The notes under the pieces were generated by a model. That model had not been told where the DNA came from. It searched no databases and saw only the letters and a program-made list of their open reading frames with translations. Positions 1 to 5,782 of a stretch of 6,017 nucleotides of DNA are shown piece after piece (the stretch's first letter is position 1; each line of letters starts with the position of its first letter). The DNA comes from Bacteroidales bacterium (GTDB taxonomy: Bacteria > Bacteroidota > Bacteroidia > Bacteroidales > 4484-276). A program made the translations under genes and the position numbers. Location of the stretch: contig JAGYLT010000153.1 of assembly GCA_018400545.1 (NCBI GenBank), forward strand, positions 1 through 6,017. The letters run 5' to 3'.

Positions 1-652
1 CTACTCCAACATAGAGGGAGGGCTATGGAATATATGGAGATGGGATCCAATGCACACCCTCAATTGGCTGGAAGGTAATCTGGATGAGGACCCGCAATGG
101 GTCGGAAACTGGGATACGGCCTACTACCTTCAGGATGATTCGCCGTGTATCAACACCGGCACGCCCATGTACGAAGAAGGCATGGATCCACCCTATATCA
201 AAGAGGAAAACGGGAAATACGTGCTCTACATGCACAACATGGATACCGTTCACCTGCCCGCCACCGACCTGGCCGGCAATCCCCGTATCTCAGGCGGCCG
301 CATCGACATGGGCGCTTACGAATACCAGGATGTCACCCCGGGGGTCAACGAACCTTCCGCTGACAGATCAAATGAAACAGAGGTGTTGGTTTATCCCAAC
401 CCGTTTTATGTGCATTCGTTCGTGGATTTCTACCTTGACGAAAAAAGCCATATTCAAATAATCATAACCGATCTCAACGGAAAAATCGTGAATAATTTTT
501 TGGATGCTACCCTGCCCAAAGGCAATTACAAATTCACCTGGAAAGGCGACAACGACTACGGAAACACCCTCAAAACCGGGGTATATATGCTCACCCTGTG
601 GAAAGACGATGAAAAGGCTTCCACGGTTAAAATTATGAAAGATAGATATTAG
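1..652 (+). CDS. Secreted choice-of-anchor Q / beta-helix-type protein with C-terminal T9SS type A sorting domain (5' end outside window)
   Basis: The reading frame is open to the left edge (first codon at base 2), so only about 216 C-terminal residues are visible. The visible part starts with YSNIEGG, then LDEDPQW, SPCINTG, DLAGNPR and DMGAYEYQ. That series is typical of the last turns of right-handed beta-helix, choice-of-anchor Q proteins of Bacteroidota. A linker follows, and from about base 386 there is a roughly 85-residue T9SS type A sorting domain: VYPNPF near base 389, then ITDLNGKIV, a W-x-G turn, TGVYML and a final KIMKDRY. In known T9SS cargo this domain directs export across the outer membrane and is cleaved on surface attachment or release. 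The protein is therefore probably extracellular or surface-bound. Its catalytic or binding function lies in the missing N-terminal part and cannot be named. The gene ends in TAG at 650-652. Confidence 0.9.
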   Translation, partial: YSNIEGGLWNIWRWDPMHTLNWLEGNLDEDPQWVGNWDTAYYLQDDSPCINTGTPMYEEGMDPPYIKEENGKYVLYMHNMDTVHLPATDLAGNPRISGGRIDMGAYEYQDVTPGVNEPSADRSNETEVLVYPNPFYVHSFVDFYLDEKSHIQIIITDLNGKIVNNFLDATLPKGNYKFTWKGDNDYGNTLKTGVYMLTLWKDDEKASTVKIMKDRY

Positions 653-944
653 TATGACTTAACTTCGTATAGTTCAGAATCAACTCATATTTATTATTAA
701 GCATATCCTTGCCAGTATCGAATTAATTCACCATATCAGGATTCCTGAAAATTATTACATCAGTTTTATACCATAAAATATCATCAGGAGATAAAACCAA
801 CGAATCAAATAACCGCATTTTCCAATATTTTTCTCGCTTTGTTCCCCGTCAATTCATAAAGATTTAATGTTTACCCGTTGAATCCCGTGCAAAAATTTCG
901 ATCACTTTTGTGAATGAAATAACAACCAGGAAAACAACAATGCC
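653..944. other. AT-rich intergenic stretch with no recognised gene
   Basis: These 292 bases are AT-rich and full of stops in all frames. I see no tRNA, terminator hairpin with T-run, or coding-like segment. The right end (roughly 850-944) may be the old promoter and leader of the broken gene starting at 945. I found no convincing Bacteroidota promoter (TTTG and TAnnTTTG at the usual spacing). Confidence 0.6.
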
Positions 945-1161
945 ATGGGCATCAGAAAATTAAAACAGCATATTCAAACCCAAACGTATCGCGCTGATCG
1001 GCGTTCCTGCCGACCCCAACTCCGTGAGCGGCCTCACCCTGCGCAACCTCGTGGGCGGCGGATTCCGCGGTGTGGTATATCCCGTCAACCCCAAACATGA
1101 AGCCGTGCTCGGCATCTCGTGTTTCCCCAGCGTAAAAAGCCTGCCCAAAAACCCCCGATAG
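945..1161 (+). pseudogene. Truncated, frameshifted N-terminus of a CoA-binding ADP-forming acyl-CoA synthetase (acetate-CoA ligase / Pat-like) gene
   Basis: From base 973 one frame reads FKPKRIALIGVPADPNSVSG, then LRNLVGGGFRGVVYPVNPKH, AVLGISCFPSVKSLPKNP, 62 codons before TAG at 1159-1161. This is the start of the Rossmann-type CoA-binding domain of ADP-forming acyl-CoA synthetases and their GNAT-fused relatives: a glycine-rich IALIG strand, then the conserved VYPVNPKH segment. A plausible start is ATG 945-947, giving MGIRKLKQ, but it is one base out of register with the domain. A single-base indel around 969-972 therefore breaks the gene. Intact family members run to several hundred residues. 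Here everything after about residue 70 is gone, and the stop lies in a palindromic repeat at 1161. The piece is clearly richer in GC than the DNA upstream. It is a relic, not a working enzyme. Confidence 0.8.
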
Positions 1162-1181
1162 CGCGGATTTGTAATCCGTGC
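1161..1181. repeat. REP-like palindromic hairpin at the truncation point of the pseudogene
   Basis: GCGCGGATT (1161-1169), a TGT loop, then AATCCGTGC (1173-1181) form a 9-bp stem with one G-T wobble. Hairpins of this general type are common as dispersed intergenic repeats in Bacteroidota (from memory, not searched). It begins right at the stop codon of the synthetase fragment. Its right arm, AATCCGTGCG, recurs at 1958-1967 near the second flanking repeat. Confidence 0.6.
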
Positions 1182-1185
1182 GGAC

Positions 1186-1310
1186 CCACGCGTATAATAC
1201 AAGGCGGAAAACCTGCCAGACTGCCGGGTCTTTATTTAAATCGGGCTTTCAGACTGAAAGAAAGGCAGGTTGGTTTGAGCACGGATTTCTCTCAGGTTTT
1301 GTATCTGCAT
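1186..1310 (+). repeat. Direct repeat copy A, left of hicBA
   Basis: This stretch aligns with 1994-2119, with small indels near the left end. Counted by hand over the ungapped core (1214-1301 against 2023-2110) there are 12 differences in 88 bases. Internal structure includes ACCTGCC (1211-1217) facing GGCAGGT (1264-1270), and a palindrome CTTTCAG-A-CTGAAAG (1246-1260). Copy A has ATA where copy B has ATG, and lacks one C near 1212, so the short reading frame in copy B (2002-2124) is broken at its front here. The frame then stays open from the core to TAA at 1331-1333. The copy sits directly after the palindrome at 1161-1181. Confidence 0.85.
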
Positions 1311-1429
1311 CGGAAGACGTTAAGAGACCATAAGTAGAATTTCCAACTGATACCATTTGAATAATCAGCAAGAATTGGAGACCAGGTTGAAAAAAGTTAA
1401 ATTACCAAACCAGAATGATGAATAATCGT

Positions 1430-1437
1430 TAATTTTG
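1430..1437 (+). promoter_or_regulatory. Possible -7 promoter element for hicBA
   Basis: TAATTTTG matches the Bacteroidota -7 consensus TAnnTTTG and lies 18 bases before the preferred hicB ATG. No matching TTTG -33 element is visible at the usual distance, so this is tentative. HicB proteins often repress their own operon, but I could not pick out an operator. Confidence 0.3.
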
Positions 1438-1454
1438 AAGAAACTTTGGAAATT

Positions 1455-1682
1455 ATGAAATCTTATAAATTTACAGCGGAAATAACCAGGGATAAGGACT
1501 TAAACCAGTACATTGGCATTGTTCCCGGTTTACCGGGTGCACACACCCAGGCCGCAACACTCGACCAGCTATATATTAATCTTCAGGAGGTTACGCAGCT
1601 ATGCCTGGAGGAAATGACTGAGGAAGAGATCAACGAATTACCAGACTTTATTGGCTTCCAGCAAATCTCTATAGCGGTATGA
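1455..1682 (+). CDS. hicB: HicB-family antitoxin
   Basis: The product is a 75-residue protein from ATG 1455 (MKSYKFTAEI). The frame also allows an earlier TTG at 1446, but the ATG matches the usual start of the family just before the first beta-strand. It has the short HicB fold, a partial RNase H-like domain: a strand at about 4-10, then YIGIVPGLPGAHTQAATLDQ at about 19-38, then the helix LYINLQEVTQLCLEEM. The family protein binds and neutralises the HicA mRNA interferase and usually controls the operon. At this length there is no obvious C-terminal HTH or ribbon-helix-helix DNA-binding domain, so autoregulation would need another arrangement. Its TGA stop overlaps the hicA ATG by four bases (ATGA, 1679-1682), indicating translational coupling. 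The order hicB-hicA is the reverse of the E. coli locus but is common elsewhere. Confidence 0.88.
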   Translation: MKSYKFTAEITRDKDLNQYIGIVPGLPGAHTQAATLDQLYINLQEVTQLCLEEMTEEEINELPDFIGFQQISIAV

Positions 1683-1915
1683 GTAACAAACTGCCCATTG
1701 TAAAAGTAAAATTATTGGAAAGGCTCCTTTTTTATATGGGGTTTGAAATTAAAAGGCAAAAGGGGAGTCATGTTTTTTACCGGCATCCTGATGGAAGATA
1801 CACTACTTTACCTCATCATGGAAATCAGGAAATAGGGCGCTCATTATTACGTCAAATACTAAGAGAAATTAGCTTATCGCCAGAACAGTTTGTTGAAACC
1901 CTGAAGAAACTCTAA
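1679..1915 (+). CDS. hicA: HicA-family toxin (mRNA interferase)
   Basis: The product is 78 residues long and spans a complete HicA domain (small double-stranded-RNA-binding-like fold). An N-terminal helix, VKLLERLLFYMGFEIKRQ (about 10-27), leads into GSHVFYRHPDGR (about 29-40). His31 in the G-S-H-V motif is the expected catalytic residue. A strand (TTLPHH) and a C-terminal helix pair (IGRSLLRQILREISLSPEQF) follow. HicA toxins cleave mRNA in the cytoplasm and stop translation until bound by HicB. No truncation is evident and the key His is present, so the toxin looks functional. The start overlaps the hicB stop by four bases. The gene pair is bracketed by direct repeats (1186-1310 and 1994-2119), suggesting that the unit arrived or was duplicated as a cassette. 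Confidence 0.9.
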   Translation: MSNKLPIVKVKLLERLLFYMGFEIKRQKGSHVFYRHPDGRYTTLPHHGNQEIGRSLLRQILREISLSPEQFVETLKKL

Positions 1916-1993
1916 TCCCACCGGCAAGAATTATTCCCGTAGTAACCCCAGCAGGCAAATCCGTGCGCTAATATTCACATACTTATAAAGCCA

Positions 1994-2119
1994 CCACACG
2001 CATGATACGGGGCGGAAAACCCTGCCAGACTGCCGGGCCATTATTTAAATCGGGTTATCAGACTAAAATAAAGGCAGGCTGGTTCGAACATGGCTTTCTT
2101 TCAGGTTTTGCCTGTGCTG
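1994..2119 (+). repeat. Direct repeat copy B, right of hicBA
   Basis: This is the partner of 1186-1310, in the same orientation, with about 86% identity over the ungapped 88-base core by hand count. It keeps the CCTGCC...GGCAGG inverted arms. The internal palindrome seen in copy A is less perfect here (ATCAGACTAAAAT). It ends shortly before the convergent stop of the DUF4340 gene at 2141. The bases between hicA and this copy (1916-1993) hold nothing I recognise beyond a 10-bp match to the arm of the 1161-1181 hairpin. Confidence 0.85.
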
Positions 2120-2124
2120 AGTAA
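2002..2124 (+). CDS. Possible 40-residue protein inside repeat copy B
   Basis: ATG 2002 to TAA 2122-2124 would encode a 40-residue peptide starting MIRGGKPCQTAGPLFKSGYQ and ending GWFEHGFLSGFACAE. I do not recognise a family. The only argument for coding is comparative. In the aligned frame of copy A (codons from 1214), 25 of 29 residues agree and 7 of the 12 base differences are silent. The block from GWFEHG to SGF is identical in sequence although five codons differ. There is no signal peptide or membrane span, and no obvious ribosome-binding site. It may instead be an old protein-coding fragment copied along with a dispersed repeat. Confidence 0.25.
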   Translation: MIRGGKPCQTAGPLFKSGYQTKIKAGWFEHGFLSGFACAE

Positions 2125-2140
2125 TAGCGGGTTCACCTAT

Positions 2141-3208
2141 CTATTGCGCTTTCACATTCCTGCCCAGCAAATAGGAAAGCGGCCGCGTGATGGGATCGAA
2201 CACAAAATATTGAATGATCACCAGTTCCTTTTCATCCTCAAGCCAGGCATAAAGCCGGTTCACATCGTAGGGCATAAGATTGCCTTCGAGGTCTTCCTGC
2301 TGCACCAGGTTTGCACGTCTGTATGTTTTTATTTTTTTGGAAGTTCCTTCCGTATCTGTTAATTCGACAATATGCACGGGAGTTTGCGAAAGGATGGAAT
2401 CGCGATGTTGCCTGGTAATATCTTCAAATGACAATTCGAAACGAATGTCCCGAAAGGCGTTTATAAAATCGATTACCCGCGTGGTATCAAATCCGTCTAA
2501 CACTTGTCCTGTGGCCAGTTGCTTCAGGTCAACACGCTGATCACCAAACTTTTCAATCTGAAACGACTCTTCCGGATGCTGCGGAAACTCAACCCGTATC
2601 TCCCTGATTTTTTCAGGTTTCTTTGCAAAGATGGTATGGTCGCGCCAGTCGCTGATGAAAGCGGTGTATCTTGCCGAAATATAACCCCTGAATCCGGGAA
2701 TATAAACCACAAAAGGCGTTTCGGAACCTTCCTTAAGCATAAAGGTGCCCATATTGTCGGGTGTGGCACCGCCCACATAATACACCATGGTGCGCTTTTC
2801 GTGCGGAAATAATTTGATCAGATTGAAAAGGTTGATCCTGGGTTTTTCCTGATAGATTTCCACTTTTACGGATGTTCCCGCCAGCCGTTTGATAACACTG
2901 TTGTAAACAGCCTTCGAAACCGGTGCTTTAATCGCCAGGTTTTGCATAGTACTAAGCAGGAGTTCAACACCTTCAGGACGCGCTTTCATGGAATCGTTAA
3001 GCGACCAGTGGCCAGGCCTTTCTTCTTTCAGTAGCACCTCATTGCCCTGCATGTCGGCCATGTAGATTTTGGTTACCGAAGCTGTATCGATAATGGCAAA
3101 ATCACCCACTTCACTGCGCAGGGTTCCACCGCGGTTTTGCAGTACCAAAACCACAGCAACCACTGCCAGGATCAGTACCAGTATAATTGTCAATCGGTTT
3201 TTCTTCAT
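2141..3208 (-). CDS. DUF4340 domain-containing membrane-anchored protein (GldG/ABC-2 transporter partner)
   Basis: The product is 355 residues. Residues 5-24 form a single hydrophobic span after MKKNR, so it is probably anchored in the inner membrane with the rest in the periplasm. The body matches DUF4340 as found in Bacteroidota: a VTKIYM strand near 45, HWSLND near 67, then YYVGGATPDNMGTFML (143-158), PGFRGYISARY (171-181) and ISDWRDHTIF (185-194). The C-terminus is YDVNRLYAWL...IIQYFVFDPITRPLSYLLGR. Molecular function is unknown. The family repeatedly occurs beside GldG-type proteins and ABC-2 permeases, so a role in that transporter complex is inferred. It lies 69 bases downstream of the TPR protein gene on the same strand and may be co-transcribed. 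A purine-rich GAAAAG just before the ATG is a weak ribosome-binding site. Its 3' end converges on the repeat region at 2119. Confidence 0.85.
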   Translation of the reverse strand: MKKNRLTIILVLILAVVAVVLVLQNRGGTLRSEVGDFAIIDTASVTKIYMADMQGNEVLLKEERPGHWSLNDSMKARPEGVELLLSTMQNLAIKAPVSKAVYNSVIKRLAGTSVKVEIYQEKPRINLFNLIKLFPHEKRTMVYYVGGATPDNMGTFMLKEGSETPFVVYIPGFRGYISARYTAFISDWRDHTIFAKKPEKIREIRVEFPQHPEESFQIEKFGDQRVDLKQLATGQVLDGFDTTRVIDFINAFRDIRFELSFEDITRQHRDSILSQTPVHIVELTDTEGTSKKIKTYRRANLVQQEDLEGNLMPYDVNRLYAWLEDEKELVIIQYFVFDPITRPLSYLLGRNVKAQ

Positions 3209-3277
3209 ATCTTTTCGAATGTTCCCTTTAAATAAATCTCCAACTCATTGATTGATACAAATGCAATTCCGGATGGT

Positions 3278-5332
3278 TTATTGTCCTTTTGCCTTCCGGT
3301 CGTAAAACTGTTGCATTTCGGTGTTTCCGAGCAGGCTGTATAAATGACTGAGATTTCTGCTTGCCTGTTTGTTGGAGGGCTCGAATTCCAGCGCTTTCTT
3401 AAATGATGCAATTGCTTTATCATAATCCTTCAGCATGTAATAACAATTCCCAACGTTGATGATCGCACCCACAAACTCAGGCGATAATTCAACGGCCTTT
3501 TGATACTGAACCAGCGCATCCTGGTAATTTTGGGCATCCACAAAAAGATTTCCGAGGTCGTAGTAATGCTGTGGGTCTTCGGAACTTTCCTTTTTCATGG
3601 TGTTAAGCTGATTATTGAAAGCATTCTGAACCATTGGTAAATTACTCCTCGCGGTGGAATTATGCGGGTCCATTTGCAGCGATCGCTTCAGCAACCGAAG
3701 CGCCTCGCCATGCTCGCCTTTCATGTAATAGGCCAGGGCCAGGTTTGAGATAGTGGTCGAACTGCTTTGGTTGGCTTTTTTGTAATATTCGATGGCCTTG
3801 TCGTAATCCCGCAGTTGATAATATGCATAACCCAGTTTGAAATACGCTTCACTGAACCTTGGATTGATCTCCAGCGATTTCTGAACTTCGGCCATACCTT
3901 TTTGCATCAGCGAATCTTTAACGGCGGGGTCTTTGGCAGCCACCGACTGATTGATCAGTTCGCTGCCGTAATGTTTTCTCAGCAGGGCACTCTCGCCTCC
4001 GTAAACCACATCGGTGGAAAACAAGGTAAAATTGTTTTTCCAGACCGGGTTCCTTGCTATGGTGCGTCCGGTATAAAACAGCAACAAAACTGCAATGGCC
4101 GCTACAAATATTTTTGATTCGGCAGGTTTAAAATCATAGATAATCTTACGGGTTTTCCGTTCTCTCGGCAGCAGTTTAAAAAGCAGATAGCTCACGGCCA
4201 GCGAAAATCCAAGCACCGGTGCATACAGGAAACGTTCGGCCATAATACCGCCGCGGGTTACCACAAATGCCAAACCCACCGACAATGTAATCCCGAAATA
4301 AAATATGGAAAAGGAGAGGATGTTTTTACGCTTCAGGTTCTTGAATGCCAAAAAGGCCAGAGCTATAAGAATAAACAGCGAAAGCCAGACAACCGGATTA
4401 TCAAAACCGGCCTCCGGAATCTGGTTGTAGGAGTAATCGTAAATGAGCCTCACGGGTGCCAAAAGTCTCCACAAATACATCCCGAAAATGAAGAGCATAG
4501 TGGGTATTCGTCCCGACATTTCCTTGTAGGGATAAACGTTCATCTCGTTGGGCGGGCTTCCGGATAAAGTCCCGATCAGGCTGAATTTTAATGCCAGGAA
4601 CAATCCCGAAACCACCACAAAGGCCAGCGTTATAGCAGCAATTTGCCCGCCTTTTTTTGGCGTGAAAAAATACAGCATAAAAGGCACCACAGCCAGAGTG
4701 GTCATGGCCGTTTCTTTCGACATTAATGCCAGGAAATAAAAAATCAGCGAAAGCGCCATGGTGGGGATGTACTTATTTTTGGCATAGTTGTAGGCGAACC
4801 ATAGTGCCAGGGTGCTGTTGAGAAAACTCAGGATTTCATCGCGGCTTTTGATATTGGCCACCACCTCGGTGTGCACCGGATGGGCCATAAACAGCAGTGT
4901 GGCCACCAGCACAAAAAACGGCATCCGGCGGAACAGCGCCGACAGGAAGCCAAATAACGCCATCCCGGAAAAGGCATACAACAACACATTGATGAAATGC
5001 ATGATATGCGGATTGTTGCCGTGCAGGGCATTTTCGATAGCAAACGAAACATGCGCCAAAGGCCGGTAATAGCCCAGGTTTTGATTTGAAGCCGCCCAGT
5101 AGTTGGTTGTAAGCAGCTCACCGATACCGTCCCAGCCCTGCTGCACCATCCGGTGGTTGACGATCTGCGGCAGGTCGTCCAGCGCAAACTCGTTCGTTAT
5201 GCTGTTGCCATACAGCACAAAGGCAAACATAAATGGTATCCAGTACATGTACCGTGGAACTGGCTTTTCCTTTTCAAGCCTCAGCTCTCCGGGCTTTCGG
5301 TGCTTATGTTTCTGCGTTTTTTTTCCTGACAT
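3278..5332 (-). CDS. TMTC-like multi-span membrane protein with C-terminal TPRs, putative GT-C glycosyltransferase
   Basis: The product is 684 residues. After a basic N-terminus (about 1-28, KKTQKHKHRK) there are some 11-12 hydrophobic spans up to about residue 422, then TPR repeats (about 455-520, 524-557, 586-619, 621-655). GT-C/TMTC marks are visible: an acidic pair, ALDD (52-53), in the first loop after span 1; YYRPL (88-92); HPVHTEVVANIKSRDE (151-166); SKET (205-208); AERFLYAP (365-372); and NPVWKNNFTLF (428-438) just before the TPRs. Animal TMTC1-4 are O-mannosyltransferases of the secretory pathway. Bacterial relatives are mostly uncharacterised, so transfer of a sugar from a lipid donor to an exported protein is an inference. 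The TPRs may hold acceptor or partner proteins. The start ATG at 5330-5332 gives the basic tail before span 1. The gene lies between gldG and the DUF4340 gene, with palindromes upstream. It could also be a TPR scaffold without catalysis. Confidence 0.8.
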   Translation of the reverse strand: MSGKKTQKHKHRKPGELRLEKEKPVPRYMYWIPFMFAFVLYGNSITNEFALDDLPQIVNHRMVQQGWDGIGELLTTNYWAASNQNLGYYRPLAHVSFAIENALHGNNPHIMHFINVLLYAFSGMALFGFLSALFRRMPFFVLVATLLFMAHPVHTEVVANIKSRDEILSFLNSTLALWFAYNYAKNKYIPTMALSLIFYFLALMSKETAMTTLAVVPFMLYFFTPKKGGQIAAITLAFVVVSGLFLALKFSLIGTLSGSPPNEMNVYPYKEMSGRIPTMLFIFGMYLWRLLAPVRLIYDYSYNQIPEAGFDNPVVWLSLFILIALAFLAFKNLKRKNILSFSIFYFGITLSVGLAFVVTRGGIMAERFLYAPVLGFSLAVSYLLFKLLPRERKTRKIIYDFKPAESKIFVAAIAVLLLFYTGRTIARNPVWKNNFTLFSTDVVYGGESALLRKHYGSELINQSVAAKDPAVKDSLMQKGMAEVQKSLEINPRFSEAYFKLGYAYYQLRDYDKAIEYYKKANQSSSTTISNLALAYYMKGEHGEALRLLKRSLQMDPHNSTARSNLPMVQNAFNNQLNTMKKESSEDPQHYYDLGNLFVDAQNYQDALVQYQKAVELSPEFVGAIINVGNCYYMLKDYDKAIASFKKALEFEPSNKQASRNLSHLYSLLGNTEMQQFYDRKAKGQ

Positions 5333-5403
5333 GATTCTAAAGTATTATCTATGTCGCATTGTAATTAATTATCGATTTTAATAAACCTTATCACGGCCTC
5401 CCG

Positions 5404-5433
5404 ACCTTTTTCATAAAACTTTCCGAAAAAGGT
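5404..5433. repeat. Perfect 9-bp inverted repeat upstream of the TMTC-like gene
   Basis: ACCTTTTTC (5404-5412) faces GAAAAAGGT (5425-5433) across a 12-base loop. It lies about 70 bases upstream of the - strand start at 5332. It could be an operator, a transcription attenuator-like hairpin in the leader, or part of the dispersed repeats that fill this gap. There is no T-run placed as expected for an intrinsic terminator. Confidence 0.5.
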
Positions 5434-5454
5434 GAAACCAGGACAGGATCAAAT

Positions 5455-5620
5455 GAACCCTGTAAGGGTTCCGGTATTGTAGCAAAATCCGCCAACCAGT
5501 GATGAAACAACGCCGTAGGTGTTGCGCTATCGAATTCACACCTTAAGCACAACCCGTACCGGGTTGACCTGATTTTTCCGTTCATCCGGTTACTACAATA
5601 GCTAAACCCATACTGGGTTT
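5455..5620. repeat. Cluster of four 7-bp-stem, 3-base-loop hairpins in a symmetric arrangement
   Basis: There are four 17-base units: GAACCCT-GTA-AGGGTTC (5455-5471), CAACGCC-GTA-GGTGTTG (5508-5524, one G-T wobble), CAACCCG-TAC-CGGGTTG (5550-5566) and AAACCCA-TAC-TGGGTTT (5604-5620). The first two read GTA in the loop and the last two read TAC, its reverse complement, so the pairs face each other. On the GTA-reading strand each hairpin is followed by three bases (CGG, CGC, TGC, AGC) and then TATTGTAG in the outer units (5475-5482, and as CTACAATA at 5593-5600) or TATCG/TTAAG in the inner ones. Stem bases differ between units while pairing is kept. I read it as a compound of dispersed Bacteroidota intergenic palindromes. 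No gene is convincing here. Confidence 0.7.
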
Positions 5621-5634
5621 GACCTCATCCCCAA

Positions 5635-5656
5635 CCCTTCTCCTCAAGGAGAAGGG
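5635..5656. repeat. Perfect 9-bp palindromic hairpin
   Basis: CCCTTCTCC (5635-5643), a TCAA loop and GGAGAAGGG (5648-5656) form a perfect 9-bp stem. It follows the 5604-5620 hairpin directly through the link GACCTCATCCCCAA. Sequences of this type (CCCTCTCC / GGAGAGGG hairpins) are frequent as dispersed repeats in Bacteroidota, from memory. The stretch 5657-5750 after it holds nothing I recognise. Confidence 0.65.
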
Positions 5657-5750
5657 AGCTCCAACGCACAAGCCACTTATTACTCCGATTTATCTTTATC
5701 TGAAAAAAGAACTGTTATTATTCACAAACTGTTGGCCTTTGTGGTGGCAT

Positions 5751-5780
5751 CCTCCCCCAAATTGGGGAAGACACAGAGGG
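5751..5780. repeat. C/G-run palindrome just downstream of gldG
   Basis: CCCCAA-A-TTGGGG (5755-5767) is nested in a wider arrangement with CCTCCCCC at 5751-5758 and GAGGGGG at 5776-5782. It begins immediately past the gldG stop on the - strand. It resembles the CCTCCCC...GGGGAGG dispersed repeats of Bacteroidota. There is no T-run on the - strand, so it is not a standard terminator, though the stem could still stabilise the 3' end of the gldG transcript. Confidence 0.55.
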
Positions 5781-5782
5781 GG

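Noticed and set aside
960..1202. An 80-codon open frame on the - strand opposite the synthetase fragment
   Set aside because: It is a shadow of the GC-rich pseudogene on the + strand, whose CoA-binding domain match is clear.
1186..1310. Repeat copy A as an intrinsic terminator because of its CTTTCAG-A-CTGAAAG palindrome
   Set aside because: No T-run follows the palindrome, and in copy B the palindrome is not kept, so a conserved terminator role is unlikely.
1119..1337. A 72-codon open frame on the + strand joining the pseudogene tail, the palindrome and repeat copy A
   Set aside because: It crosses three unrelated segments, and in copy B the corresponding frame is interrupted. The other frame of the repeat is the better conserved one.
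1446..1454. TTG at 1446 as an alternative start for hicB
   Set aside because: The ATG three codons later matches the usual family start, and there is no ribosome-binding site favouring TTG.
1921..1971. A short in-frame string ARIIPVVTPAGKSVR before TAA that looks like the end of a protein
   Set aside because: It is only about 15 residues with no family match I can defend. It may be chance or a scrap of a lost gene.
5391..5585. A 64-codon open frame on the - strand in the gldG-TMTC gap
   Set aside because: It runs through three of the four palindromes, shows no recognisable domain, and its composition seems set by the repeats. Open length alone is not enough to call it a gene.
5455..5620. 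The hairpin cluster as a CRISPR array
   Set aside because: The units are palindromes in two orientations with varying stem sequence, not identical direct repeats with unique spacers, and no cas gene is present.
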